Origin: Butyrivibrio sp. CAG:318
Lineage (GTDB): Bacteria; Bacillota; Clostridia; Lachnospirales; Lachnospiraceae
Direction of reading: 5' to 3'
Assembly (NCBI GenBank): GCA_000431815.1
Contig: FR889233.1
Coordinates: 1-64,000, forward strand
DNA length: 64,000 bases
The notes under the pieces were generated by a model that saw only the letters and a list, made by a program, of their open reading frames with translations, was not told the DNA's origin and did no database searches. The position numbers and the translations under genes are program-made. Below, piece after piece: positions 26,834 to 36,183 of this stretch (positions are counted from its first letter, which is position 1; every line of letters starts with the position of its first letter).

Positions 26834-28139
26834 CACCTTCATTCTCCTTTACAAGAATAAATACTGCCTGGACAATCGCGAACATAAGTATCGAACACAG
26901 GATTGAACTTCCGCCGTAACTCACAAACGGAAGTGTGACTCCGGTCGACGGTATAAATTTCGTGACTCCGCCGATTGTCAGGAAACACTGGAATATATAC
27001 ATAGTCGAAAATCCGACTGCTACAAGCTTATAAAAAATATCACGGCTTCTTGTCGCCACACGCATCATTGACATATAACTGCCAAAACATATCAGGATTA
27101 CGCATATAGCAAATATCATACCAAATTCTTCCGACATCGCAGCGAACACAAAATCCTTAACAGCTACGGGAATTGTATTCGGAAGTCCCTGATAAAGCCC
27201 CATTCCGAACAATCCGCCCGTTCCTATCGCAAAAAGTGACTGTGTAATCTGGTATCCGCCTTTATCGATAATGCTCCACGGATCCCTCCATGCATACACT
27301 CTTGTACGTACATGTGAGAATACTTTATATGCAAACACCGCTGCACCGCATCCGGTCAGAAGACCGGCAATAAGATATCGTATTTTACCAGTTCCGACGT
27401 ACAGCATAACAATGTATACAACGAAGAATATCAATGCAGTTCCAAGGTCGTTCGACGCAACAAGAACAAGGACATGAAACGCTGCAATGGCTGCAGAAGC
27501 AACAACCTTGCCGAATGTTCTCGCTCTCCATAACATTGCTGCGACAAAAAGAACATATATTAACTTAACAAATTCCGAAGGCTGGAATGAAAAACCGGCA
27601 ATATCGACGGAAATCTGCGCACCCCATGTGGTTTTTCCGAGCACAAGCGTTATGCCAAGCATTAGAATTCCTATAACCGCAAACAGATATTTCATCTTCA
27701 CGATGGTATGTCTCTTCCTCATGAAACGCGGGACAAAGAAACCTATGACCGTTCCGATAAGGACAATAACAAACTGTTTGAAAGCACTTGACGGAGCAAG
27801 CCTCTCAACCATGACAAATCCAAGCATCATAAGCATTGACATATTATTGACAATCTGTATTGAACAATCCGGATAAATCAGTCTGTACAAAACTATAAAA
27901 AGGATCAGGTATACAAATTCCAGCAAAAAGAACACCAATGTGTTTACCGACCATTTATAATACATACATGTCACAGAACATATTGTGAATATCACAAACA
28001 TGATCACGTTCTGGACAACCGCCCTTTTCTTTAATTTGTCCGCATCCTTAACCCGCATCATAAGGAATCCGAACAATGTATAAAACAACATTAAAAATAT
28101 CAAAATGTATTTGGATAGATTAATAAGTATTGTTGCCAT
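26799..28139 (-). CDS. FtsW/RodA/SpoVE family peptidoglycan glycosyltransferase
   Basis: A 446-residue SEDS protein with about ten membrane segments. Conserved family regions include GFSFQPSEFVKLIYV, LGTALIFFVVY, the sequence IGTGGLFGMGLYQG and FVSYGGSSILCSI near the C-terminus. It polymerises lipid II together with the class B PBP encoded directly downstream. The neighbourhood with zapA suggests a division or cell-shape role; FtsW and RodA cannot be separated on sequence alone here. Confidence 0.93.
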   Translation of the reverse strand: MATILINLSKYILIFLMLFYTLFGFLMMRVKDADKLKKRAVVQNVIMFVIFTICSVTCMYYKWSVNTLVFFLLEFVYLILFIVLYRLIYPDCSIQIVNNMSMLMMLGFVMVERLAPSSAFKQFVIVLIGTVIGFFVPRFMRKRHTIVKMKYLFAVIGILMLGITLVLGKTTWGAQISVDIAGFSFQPSEFVKLIYVLFVAAMLWRARTFGKVVASAAIAAFHVLVLVASNDLGTALIFFVVYIVMLYVGTGKIRYLIAGLLTGCGAAVFAYKVFSHVRTRVYAWRDPWSIIDKGGYQITQSLFAIGTGGLFGMGLYQGLPNTIPVAVKDFVFAAMSEEFGMIFAICVILICFGSYMSMMRVATRSRDIFYKLVAVGFSTMYIFQCFLTIGGVTKFIPSTGVTLPFVSYGGSSILCSILMFAIVQAVFILVKENEGDEAESKEQKKA

Positions 28140-28140
28140 A

Positions 28141-30276
28141 TCACTCTACTCCTTTGGTAAAATGTCCTCTGGTAAAGCTGCCTTTTGCCGGTGTTTCCGC
28201 CTTTACTTCCTGTATGATCCGGCGTACGTCATTTGCATTTTCGCTGCAAAACTCACAGCTTATATATAAAGGATCAATATCTTCTATCTCTGCTGACCGG
28301 TCTGCAATATACATCGGCACACTATTATATATAATATTATAGCAATGCCTGCAGCATGCAAGATAAGTAAGATTTGCGTTTTTGCGATCCTTAAAAGTGC
28401 CAAATTCCGGATTCGGTCCATGACAGGACGTATAATTACAGTCTATGCATCCCGCACTTACCATAAGCGGTATTCTTGAGTACACCATAAGTTCGGCATC
28501 CGGAATATTAATATGCTTTATCTCTCCCCTGTTAAGTTCTATCGGAATTGTTATCTCATCAAATCCGTTGTCTAACAGAACTTCTGCAGCGATATTGTTA
28601 AATGCATATACTGTATAATCAGCTACATATTTGCAGTCAAATCCATGTCCGTGTAAAAAAACGTATTCCGCTATATTTCTTATAAGAAATCCATCTGCCG
28701 AAAGAGCTTTAAGCCTGTCAATATATTCCTCTTCAAAATAACCGTTGTAACCCTTTCTGAACACTCTCGGAGCCGCCATAAAAAACTCTGTTTTCGCAGC
28801 CGCACAAGCCTTCCTGATACGCAATATCTGATCCATATCCATAATCTCACTCTCGATATAAATCCTGTCGGCCTTACATTCGATGACTGCCTCGGCCTGT
28901 TCATAAGTCATCACGCGCGCTGACAAAAATCTTCTGTCATGTGCTTTGCTTTTTCTTCCTGTATACTCTGTCGCACGCGCCGGTGCCACACGCTTATATA
29001 AAGATGTTATTTCCCCGGTAAGTGCCTCTGCTCCCGCACGTCTGAGTTCATTCAGGCTTTTGTTCGGTATAAATATGTTGTCCTGCATATCCACATCAGT
29101 GTTAACCGCGCGATAACATGTATTACCGAATCTGGATATCTGCTTCTTAATGTCTTCAAGGCTCATTGGCCTGTTGGATGCAGACTGCACAATATCACCG
29201 CTTACCGAAACGGAAACATCCCCGGTCGAAAGTTTCATTACTGCCGGGCGGCCAGGTTCAAGTTCCAGCCCGATATTAATATCTTTCCTGATATCTTCAA
29301 AATCAGCTGCCGCACCATTGCTGCCCTGGCTTCTTTTCATCCCGGCAATCATCTCCCGGCCGTTATGACGTACATAATATCCGTTCGTCATTCCTCCCCT
29401 GTCAAAAAGATTGTTAAGATAATCTATGTCCTCACGTCTGACTCTGTAATGTTCTCTGTTATTAATGCATTCATCGACGTAATGCCTGTACACGCCCGTC
29501 ACGCCTGCCGCATATGATGCACTCTTCATTCTGCCCTCTATCTTAAGCGAATATACTCCTGCATCAAGAATATCCGGAAGTATATCAAGAGTACATAAAT
29601 CCCTGAGACTTAACAATGGTGCTTTGATTTTATTCTTCTCATATTCAAGCCTGCATGTTCCGGCGCACCTGCCGCGGTTGCCACTTCTTCCTCCAAGGAA
29701 GCTGCTCATAAAACACTGTCCAGAATATGCATAACACAAAGCGCCGTGCACAAAACACTCAATTTCCATCGGAGTGTCCTTGCCCACGGTATCAGCATGT
29801 TCTCTTAATCTTCTTATGTCACCAAGGCTCAATTCCCTGGCCGGAACAATTCTCGTAACATTATAACGGCTTAAGAAATCAATATATTCCGGTTCTGTGA
29901 TAGTCATCTGGGTACTGGCATGAATGTCCAGTCCCGGAAAATTATCATTAATAAACTTCATAACCCCGTAATCCTGAACAATAACAGCGTCCAGTCCCGC
30001 CTCATATAAAGGCAGGATATACTCATACAAACCGTCCTCTATCTCCCTGTTCTTAAGCAGTGTATTAACGGTAAGATAAACCTTCCTGTCAAATATATGG
30101 GCATAATCTATAGCCCTTAAAAGTTCTTCATTATTAAGATTACCGGCATAAGCCCTCGCTCCGAACTGCGTTCCGCCCAGATAAACCGCATCTGCACCGG
30201 CATTGACCACCGCTTTGAAAATATCGTAACTTCCCGCAGGTGCAAGTACTTCTGCCATTAAATTCTTATTACTCAT
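28141..30276 (-). CDS. U32 family peptidase/collagenase-like protein
   Basis: A 711-residue U32 family protein. The N-terminal half carries the family core (VLAPAGSYDIFKAVVNAGAD, later ALCYAYSGQCFMSSFLGGRS with GNRGRCAGTCRLEY). Four conserved cysteines near the C-terminus (CIDCNYTSCHG, ACCRHCYN) suggest an iron-sulfur site, as in RNA-hydroxylating U32 relatives such as RlhA and TrhP. The peptidase name is historical for many members; an RNA modification role is plausible but unproven here. It lies between zapA and the SEDS gene with very short gaps. Confidence 0.9.
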   Translation of the reverse strand: MSNKNLMAEVLAPAGSYDIFKAVVNAGADAVYLGGTQFGARAYAGNLNNEELLRAIDYAHIFDRKVYLTVNTLLKNREIEDGLYEYILPLYEAGLDAVIVQDYGVMKFINDNFPGLDIHASTQMTITEPEYIDFLSRYNVTRIVPARELSLGDIRRLREHADTVGKDTPMEIECFVHGALCYAYSGQCFMSSFLGGRSGNRGRCAGTCRLEYEKNKIKAPLLSLRDLCTLDILPDILDAGVYSLKIEGRMKSASYAAGVTGVYRHYVDECINNREHYRVRREDIDYLNNLFDRGGMTNGYYVRHNGREMIAGMKRSQGSNGAAADFEDIRKDINIGLELEPGRPAVMKLSTGDVSVSVSGDIVQSASNRPMSLEDIKKQISRFGNTCYRAVNTDVDMQDNIFIPNKSLNELRRAGAEALTGEITSLYKRVAPARATEYTGRKSKAHDRRFLSARVMTYEQAEAVIECKADRIYIESEIMDMDQILRIRKACAAAKTEFFMAAPRVFRKGYNGYFEEEYIDRLKALSADGFLIRNIAEYVFLHGHGFDCKYVADYTVYAFNNIAAEVLLDNGFDEITIPIELNRGEIKHINIPDAELMVYSRIPLMVSAGCIDCNYTSCHGPNPEFGTFKDRKNANLTYLACCRHCYNIIYNSVPMYIADRSAEIEDIDPLYISCEFCSENANDVRRIIQEVKAETPAKGSFTRGHFTKGVE

Positions 30277-30287
30277 ATTAAAATACT

Positions 30288-30695
30288 CTATTTATCAGCA
30301 TTATTAAGTTCTGTTTCAAGCCTTACGATTGTTCTCTGATTCTCAACAATCTCCGCCTTAAGTTTCTCAATTTCCTGATTGGCAGCGTCAAGCTTAATCT
30401 GCTTGGAGATACCGTCATGTTTAAGGTTATATATCTGCTTATCCTTATCGCTCATGTCCGATTCTTTCTCATCTGCTGCCTTCTTAGCCTTAAAATAATC
30501 ATCAGCTATGTTAAGTTCTATCATAACGGCCTGCATATCAGGCGTCTGACGTCTGTATACATCGGATTTCCTGAAATCGGAAATCTTGCCGTTAATGTAT
30601 GCGGCAACCTTCTGAAGATATTCCTCGCTCTCATAGCCGCTTAATGTGTATGTTCTGTTTCCTATTGTTACTTCCGTTTCATTCTTGGCCGACAA
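30288..30695 (-). CDS. zapA: Cell division protein ZapA
   Basis: A 135-residue protein with the ZapA N-terminal domain (VTIGNRTYTLSGYESEEYLQKV) and a long C-terminal coiled coil (from about residue 80). The start chosen is TTG at 30695, 8 nt after AAGGAG; no ATG has a ribosome site in this frame. ZapA bundles FtsZ filaments at the division site. It is the first gene of a run with the U32, SEDS and PBP genes. Confidence 0.88.
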   Translation of the reverse strand: MSAKNETEVTIGNRTYTLSGYESEEYLQKVAAYINGKISDFRKSDVYRRQTPDMQAVMIELNIADDYFKAKKAADEKESDMSDKDKQIYNLKHDGISKQIKLDAANQEIEKLKAEIVENQRTIVRLETELNNADK

Positions 30696-30799
30696 TGTAT
30701 TTTCTCCTTCTCTTATGGATAATATATATGTAAAATTGTACCACACAAACCGCATTATGTCAAAAGGGTGTCAGCCGGTACATTGACGAAATACCGCTA

Positions 30800-30828
30800 T
30801 TGAATTATCTTTGATTTTTGCTTATAAT
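30800..30828 (+). promoter_or_regulatory. Promoter of gltS
   Basis: TTGAAT (30800-30805), a 17-nt spacer and a perfect TATAAT (30823-30828), 40 nt upstream of the gltS start in the region divergent from zapA. Confidence 0.8.
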
Positions 30829-30868
30829 ATTGAATGTTTGCGGGGTTACACGGATTGGAGATTATAAT

Positions 30869-32056
30869 ATGACAATTGAACTTAATATGTACCAGACTCT
30901 GGCGATGGCTGTCATTGTCCTTGTTTTTGGTACTTTCCTTAAATATAGAATTAAATTTCTTGAGAAATTCTGTATACCGTCCCCGGTTATAGGCGGGATT
31001 ATATTCGCTATACTTACATGTGTGTGCTATAGCACCGGTATTGCAACCTTTGTATTTGATGATACCCTCCGTGAAGTATGCATGGTATTTTTCTTCACCT
31101 CGGTAGGATTTCAGGCAAACCTTAAGGTAATAAAAAGCGGCGGCAAATCGCTTATAATATTCCTGGTTCTGCTTATTTTCTTAATAGTTCTCCAGAACCT
31201 GCTCGCACTCGGTATTTCCGGTGTCCTGCACATCAACCCGTTAATCGGTTTATGCACAGGGTCAATTCCGATGGTCGGCGGCCACGGAACTGCGGGAGCT
31301 TTCGGGCCGGTGCTTGAAAGTCTTAACGTGAGCGGTGCAACCACTATATGTACCGCATCTGCCACATTCGGTCTTATTGTCGGAAGTTTAATCGGCGGGC
31401 CTCTCGGACGCCGCCTTATCGAGAAGAAAAATCTTCTCGCAACCGCCGTTTCGGAAGACGACAGTCTTCTTGTTGAGGACGAAAAAAGGCATGAACGGCA
31501 TACCAATATGTACGCATCGGCCGTATTCCAGCTTATCATAGCAATCGGAATCGGGACTGTCTTCTCATCGCTTTTAACCAAAACAGGATTGACTTTCCCT
31601 ATATATATCGGCGCAATGCTGGCTGCGGCACTCATCCGCAACATATCCGAATATACGGGCAAAGTTACCATACACATGGGTGAAATCAATGACCTTGGCG
31701 GCATTGCATTATCTCTTTTTCTTGGAATGGCAATGATTACGCTTAAATTATGGGAACTTGCCTCGCTCGCGCTTCCGATGCTTATACTTCTTGGCGCACA
31801 GGTCCTGTTTATGGTTATTTTCACATATTTTATAGAATTTAATGTCATGGGCCGCGACTATGATGCTGCCGTGCTTGTAGCCGGAACCTGCGGTTTCGGA
31901 ATGGGAGCAACGCCGAATGCCATGGCCAATATGCAGGCAATCTGCAACAGATACGTTCCGTCAGTCAAGGCATACCTGATAATTCCACTTGTCGGAAGCC
32001 TTTTTGCGGATTTCATAAACAGTCTGGTTATCACTTTTTTTGTCAATATATTGTAA
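30869..32056 (+). CDS. gltS: Sodium/glutamate symporter
   Basis: A 395-residue ESS-family transporter with about ten to twelve membrane segments. The two re-entrant Gly-rich loops are visible: SIPMVGGHGTAGAFGPVLES and TCGFGMGATPNAMANMQAIC. It imports glutamate with sodium. Start 30869 has GGAG upstream; a start 17 codons earlier is less likely. A small gene follows 13 nt downstream and is probably cotranscribed. Confidence 0.94.
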   Translation: MTIELNMYQTLAMAVIVLVFGTFLKYRIKFLEKFCIPSPVIGGIIFAILTCVCYSTGIATFVFDDTLREVCMVFFFTSVGFQANLKVIKSGGKSLIIFLVLLIFLIVLQNLLALGISGVLHINPLIGLCTGSIPMVGGHGTAGAFGPVLESLNVSGATTICTASATFGLIVGSLIGGPLGRRLIEKKNLLATAVSEDDSLLVEDEKRHERHTNMYASAVFQLIIAIGIGTVFSSLLTKTGLTFPIYIGAMLAAALIRNISEYTGKVTIHMGEINDLGGIALSLFLGMAMITLKLWELASLALPMLILLGAQVLFMVIFTYFIEFNVMGRDYDAAVLVAGTCGFGMGATPNAMANMQAICNRYVPSVKAYLIIPLVGSLFADFINSLVITFFVNIL

Positions 32057-32069
32057 CTGGGAGGGTTAT

Positions 32070-32243
32070 ATGTTATTCAGAAAATCAAAAGAAAAAAAAA
32101 CAAAATACGACCTTACTTATGATAATGTTGCGATTCCGGAAGTGCATACACATCCTGCCAATGACGACAGCAATTCCGATGGCGATAATGATGTGTTATA
32201 TGATAATGTCGCAATTCCGGAAGTACACATTCATAAAAAATAA
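32070..32243 (+). CDS. Small protein with a duplicated YDNVAIPEVHxH motif
   Basis: A 57-residue soluble protein with a basic N-terminus and RBS GGGAGG. The 12-residue motif YDNVAIPEVHTH (residues 17-28) recurs as YDNVAIPEVHIH (44-55), separated by an acidic Asn/Asp linker. The matching DNA copies (32118-32153 and 32199-32234) differ at several third positions, so both copies appear selected at protein level. The paired HxH ends could bind a metal. I do not recognise the family. It sits right after gltS and ends one base before the convergent zinc-ribbon gene. Confidence 0.65.
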   Translation: MLFRKSKEKKTKYDLTYDNVAIPEVHTHPANDDSNSDGDNDVLYDNVAIPEVHIHKK

Positions 32244-32504
32244 TTATTTCTTCTTATTCAGGACATTCGATATGAGACCCATACGGTATGCCTCATCATC
32301 CGGGTAAAGACCTGTGGCCAGAAGTTCTTCGTCAGTATAATCATACAGTTTGGACTTACGGCCATGTGCCCTTCCATTCGATATATTGGCAGCCATCGCC
32401 ATATTAGCAGCGGACGGTTCCTCATATTGAACTGCCTTACAATACGGACATATTCTGCCCGGCTTATGCATATCCATGCCACACTGAAGGCAAAAAAAGC
32501 TCAT
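32244..32504 (-). CDS. Small zinc-ribbon protein of unknown function
   Basis: An 86-residue protein with two Cys pairs (C5-C8 and C19-C22) forming a zinc ribbon, an Ala/Met-rich middle and a C-terminal helical part with YDYTDEELLATGLYPDDEAY. RBS AAGGGAGATG lies upstream of the ATG. Zinc-ribbon plus short tail proteins of this type are common in Clostridia, with no defined role. It converges with the gltS unit, the two stops being adjacent. Confidence 0.75.
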   Translation of the reverse strand: MSFFCLQCGMDMHKPGRICPYCKAVQYEEPSAANMAMAANISNGRAHGRKSKLYDYTDEELLATGLYPDDEAYRMGLISNVLNKKK

Positions 32505-32642
32505 GCTTACATCTCCCTTATTTCATAATTTTTCTATTTCAGATTATACACAGCATAATTATATTAGTCAAATCCGGCTTGATACGGAAAAACAATAATT
32601 TTAAAATTTTTTTATATTTGTATATCACTTTATAATATTTTA

Positions 32643-32651
32643 TGTTATAAT
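32643..32651 (+). promoter_or_regulatory. Extended -10 promoter of the HTH/AbrB gene
   Basis: TGTTATAAT, a consensus -10 with TG extension, about 40 nt upstream of the start codon. No good -35 hexamer is present at 17 nt. The surrounding 32521-32690 stretch is very A+T rich. Confidence 0.55.
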
Positions 32652-32690
32652 AATCGAAACTAGTACAAAACGTGATAAGGAGGGACTTGT

Positions 32691-33263
32691 ATGTCGTCCG
32701 GATTTAAACATTTGCAATATGAACAACGTAAGAGAATCAGGCAATTAATGGATGACGGTGTATCGATTCGAGCTATCGCCAGAAGTTTCGGTATGGCACC
32801 TAACTCAATTTACCGTGAAGTCAAGCGCGGCACACCGGAGGGAAGTGACAGATATGACCCGGATTATGCCCAGGCACGATACAGAAAGATGGTATCGCAC
32901 CGCGGATTTCCGTCCGTACTCCAGAAACATCCTGAGCTTGCGCAGCACATCGCGGACCTTATGCTCAAGGAACATTACAGCCCATGTAAAGTTGCAGATA
33001 TTCTTCAGACAGAGGACCTGCCTAAGAGGCTTAAGCTTACCAAAGAGACTATTTATCTTAACATTGACAAGGGACTTATTCCGGGTGTTACCCGTAAGAC
33101 TATGAGGAGACACCGCACTAAGCTTTTTAACCGCGGTCAGGTATGTTTCCCTAAATGGGTTCTTGAAGAGCTGGATTTGCAGTGCGGAGATGTTATGCAT
33201 TTCGAAGTTAAAGGTGACAAGATCATTCTCGAAAAGGCTGACGAAATCAAATCCATCAAATAA
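32691..33263 (+). CDS. IS30-type HTH protein fused to an AbrB/SpoVT domain
   Basis: A 190-residue putative DNA-binding protein. Residues 5-65 match the N-terminal HTH of IS30-family transposases (KHLQYEQRKRIRQLMDDGVS, then IARSFGMAPNSIYREVKRG). Residues 105-140 resemble the second IS30 HTH region (LTKETIYLNIDKG). Where the DDE catalytic domain should begin there is instead an AbrB/MazE-like swapped-hairpin domain (144-184: LFNRGQVCFPKWVLEELDLQ onward). RBS AAGGAGGG. No inverted repeats or DDE residues are seen, so this is most likely a transposase-derived transcription factor. It has its own promoter and terminator. Confidence 0.8.
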   Translation: MSSGFKHLQYEQRKRIRQLMDDGVSIRAIARSFGMAPNSIYREVKRGTPEGSDRYDPDYAQARYRKMVSHRGFPSVLQKHPELAQHIADLMLKEHYSPCKVADILQTEDLPKRLKLTKETIYLNIDKGLIPGVTRKTMRRHRTKLFNRGQVCFPKWVLEELDLQCGDVMHFEVKGDKIILEKADEIKSIK

Positions 33264-33274
33264 TTAATCTGTTC

Positions 33275-33310
33275 AAAAGAGGATTTCGGATGTTACCGGA
33301 ATCCTCTTTT
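33275..33310. terminator. Bidirectional rho-independent terminator
   Basis: AAAAGAGGATT pairs with AATCCTCTTTT, with further CGG/CCG pairs inside. A and T tracts on both sides serve both the HTH/AbrB gene (+) and the convergent nucleotidyltransferase gene (-). Confidence 0.85.
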
Positions 33311-33314
33311 ATAA

Positions 33315-33911
33315 TTATAATAAGCCGATATCCTCCACAACATCAATATCCGCTGTTTCTCTTTCATCTTCTGTCTCATATTCAAGACATGAATCCATAT
33401 GTGCTTTGATAATTTTCCGGCCTCCCTCATCACCTGCAAGCATCATAAGTTCGTCGCGAAGCTTATGGGAAAACGCAGTCGGGTTTCCCGGCATTCCATG
33501 GGATTTAACTCTTCCGCAGATATATTTTCCCGATTGCATTGCCTTAATCAATCCATCCAATGTATCGATGCGAAGGCACGGCTGGTCCGCAGTCACGAAA
33601 AAATAAAAACCATCGGATGCATTATCTGCCGCACTGATTCCATTATGAATGGTATATGATATACCTTCGACACTTTGGGGGCTGTATGAAATTATGATGT
33701 TGGAACATATATACTGTTTAACATATTCACATATCTCATCATATCTTGTGACAACTATAAGTTCCGTATCCGGCCTTACCGACACATATTCAATTATTTT
33801 ATCGAGTGCATGCCTGTACAGCGGCTTTTCCTTAAATTCATACAAAAGCTTATTGCTTCCAAAACGTCTGCCGCTGCCGGCAGCCATATAAATAATACTA
33901 TTCCGATACAT
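33315..33911 (-). CDS. MobA/MocA-like molybdenum cofactor nucleotidyltransferase
   Basis: A 198-residue nucleotidyltransferase with the MobA/MocA signature YMAAGSGRRFGSNKLL and the acidic site FFVTADQPCL. In gene clusters with molybdenum hydroxylases such proteins usually convert the cofactor to its cytosine dinucleotide form for insertion into the large subunit. It overlaps the 3' end of the large-subunit gene by 14 nt, strong support for that role. The start at 33911 is the only one at the conserved N-terminus; earlier in-frame starts lie deep within the upstream gene. Confidence 0.85.
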   Translation of the reverse strand: MYRNSIIYMAAGSGRRFGSNKLLYEFKEKPLYRHALDKIIEYVSVRPDTELIVVTRYDEICEYVKQYICSNIIISYSPQSVEGISYTIHNGISAADNASDGFYFFVTADQPCLRIDTLDGLIKAMQSGKYICGRVKSHGMPGNPTAFSHKLRDELMMLAGDEGGRKIIKAHMDSCLEYETEDERETADIDVVEDIGLL

Positions 33912-36183
33912 GCTCAAATGCTCCGAGTATTTTCTCCGGCGTAAACGGCACTTCACGCAGCCATGTTCCGGTTGCATTATAAATCGCATGTGCAATCGCC
34001 GGACACGGAGTATTAATGACAAGTTCACCGATTGATTTGGCACCAAAAGGTCCCGATTTCTCATAGCTGCTTTCAAAAGCAACACGAATATTGCCGATAT
34101 CCTCCCGTGTAGGAATTTTGTAATTCATAAAAGAATTCTCATATATGCTTCCTTTATCGGAATATGTTATATTCTCATACAATGCCATTCCGATTCCCTG
34201 TGCTATTCCACCCTCCGTCTGTACTCTGGCAAGATTTTCATTGATAACGGTTCCGCAGTCAACCACTCCGACATAGTCTATTATCTTAAGTTCGCCGGTC
34301 TCGCGGTCAATCTCCGTCTCTACCATTCCGACCATAAAAGGCGGCGGCGATGACGGAAGTGATGCTGTTTCCGTAACCTGCAATGCATCGTTGGAACCGC
34401 ACATGGATGCGGTAGCAATCTGCTCCAGACTTACTTTTCTTGAATCTTTAAGGCATCTGACTTCGTCATTCTCATATACTACATCTTCTTTGTTCACGCC
34501 AAGCATAACCGCACCCTCGGTGCAGATTTTGTTCTTAAGAGTCTCACATGCTCTCACGACAGCATTTCCTGTGACATATGTCGTACTTGATGCATATGAA
34601 CCCGAATCATAAGGTGACATATCACTGTCAGCACTATAAACAGTGACATCATCAACAGTACATTCCATACATTCAGCCACCATCTGCGCAAGTATCGTGT
34701 CACAGCCGGTTCCCATATCGGCTGCACCGATTACCAGTGAAAATCTGCCTTCGTCTGTAAGTTTCACCGTTGCCCCGCCGACATCAACTCCGGATATACC
34801 GGAGCCCTGCATTGCGATAGCCATTCCGACACTGCGCACTTTATTGCTTCCAATATCTTTGCACGGATATTTTTCATCCCATCCGATCATCTGCCTTGCC
34901 TTTGCAAGACACCGGTCAAGAGCACAGCTTGTAGCAAATTCATCATAATAAGCATGCATGCAGTTTCCTTCACGGACCATATTGATTTCCCTGATCTGTG
35001 CAGGATTCATATTAAGCCTTGCGGCAAGTTCGTTAACTGCCGATTCGACGGCAAATATACCCTGCGGCGCTCCATATCCGCGGAATGCACCGGCGGATTG
35101 TGTATTAGTGTATACTACATCATAATTAAATCTGTGTGCTTCCAGATAATTGCTGTAAAGAGGTATTGATTTATGTCCGGAAAGTCCTACCGTTGTCGGT
35201 CCGTGTTCGCTGTAAGCACCGCTGTTTGATAATGTATATACATCAAGAGCCTTTATATGCCCTTCCTTATCAGCTCCGAGTTTCACACTGACTTCCATTT
35301 CATGACGTGGTGATGCCACTATCTGTGACTCATAGCGGCTGTATATTATTCTTGACGGTTTCTTAGTCATCCAGGTTACAAAAGCCGGATAAATCTCTGC
35401 AACAACACTCTGTTTTGCGCCAAATCCGCCACCTATACGCGGTTTCGTAACACGGATCTGTGATTTAGGTATGCCAAGTGCATTGGATATAATTCTTCTC
35501 ACATGAAATATAATCTGCGTTGAGCTTATTACATGAAGTCTTCCATATGTATCTATCCGGCAGTATGTCCTGAATGTCTCCATCATGGCCTGGTTATTGG
35601 ACTTGCAATGGAATGTTCCTTCCACAATCTCATCACACTCCGACATAACTGCATCCACATCGCCGTATCCGCTTTCCTCATGCGCCACGAGATTACACTT
35701 TGCATCGGCTCCCACCGGCACAAGAGAGCGCCAGTTATCTTCCGGATGAACCAGTATCGGATTGTCCTTTGCTTTTCTGAAATCGAGCAGCGGTTCCTTG
35801 ACATCATATTTTACCTTTATCATCTTCAATGCTTTATCTACCGCATCTTCATCCCATCCGGCAACGATAGCCACCGGATCACCGATTTCGCGCAATCTCT
35901 TATCCAGTATAAGTCTGTCGTATGCACTCGGCTCCGGATATGTCTGTCCGGCAACAGTGAACCTGTTCTGCGGCACATCCTTGTATGTATATACAACTTC
36001 AATCCCGGGTACCGCAAGTGCCTTTGAAACGTCAATCTCTTCAATCACAGCACTTGCATAAGGACTTCTTAACAATTTAATAATAAGGCAGTCGGACGGT
36101 GTGATATCTTCCACATATACCGGCTGTCCCGTAACTAACTGCATTGCATCCTTCTTACGGATTCTTTTGGATATATTATTCAT
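33898..36183 (-). CDS. Xanthine dehydrogenase-like molybdopterin-binding subunit
   Basis: A 761-residue large subunit of the xanthine oxidase family, with RIRKKDAMQLVTGQPVYVED at the N-terminus. Cofactor and active-site regions are present: GGGFGAKQ, AGAFRGYGAPQ (the Arg that binds substrate in xanthine enzymes), and SIGELVINTPCPAIAHAIY with the catalytic Glu. At the position of bovine Glu802 (GGGFGGKE) this protein has Gln, so the substrate may be a purine or another heterocycle. RBS GGAGG. It overlaps the iron-sulfur gene by 8 nt. Confidence 0.9.
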   Translation of the reverse strand: MNNISKRIRKKDAMQLVTGQPVYVEDITPSDCLIIKLLRSPYASAVIEEIDVSKALAVPGIEVVYTYKDVPQNRFTVAGQTYPEPSAYDRLILDKRLREIGDPVAIVAGWDEDAVDKALKMIKVKYDVKEPLLDFRKAKDNPILVHPEDNWRSLVPVGADAKCNLVAHEESGYGDVDAVMSECDEIVEGTFHCKSNNQAMMETFRTYCRIDTYGRLHVISSTQIIFHVRRIISNALGIPKSQIRVTKPRIGGGFGAKQSVVAEIYPAFVTWMTKKPSRIIYSRYESQIVASPRHEMEVSVKLGADKEGHIKALDVYTLSNSGAYSEHGPTTVGLSGHKSIPLYSNYLEAHRFNYDVVYTNTQSAGAFRGYGAPQGIFAVESAVNELAARLNMNPAQIREINMVREGNCMHAYYDEFATSCALDRCLAKARQMIGWDEKYPCKDIGSNKVRSVGMAIAMQGSGISGVDVGGATVKLTDEGRFSLVIGAADMGTGCDTILAQMVAECMECTVDDVTVYSADSDMSPYDSGSYASSTTYVTGNAVVRACETLKNKICTEGAVMLGVNKEDVVYENDEVRCLKDSRKVSLEQIATASMCGSNDALQVTETASLPSSPPPFMVGMVETEIDRETGELKIIDYVGVVDCGTVINENLARVQTEGGIAQGIGMALYENITYSDKGSIYENSFMNYKIPTREDIGNIRVAFESSYEKSGPFGAKSIGELVINTPCPAIAHAIYNATGTWLREVPFTPEKILGAFEHVSE

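Noticed and set aside
32691..33263. Active IS30 transposase
   Set aside because: No DDE catalytic domain, normal transposase length is about twice this, and no terminal inverted repeats or target duplications were seen.
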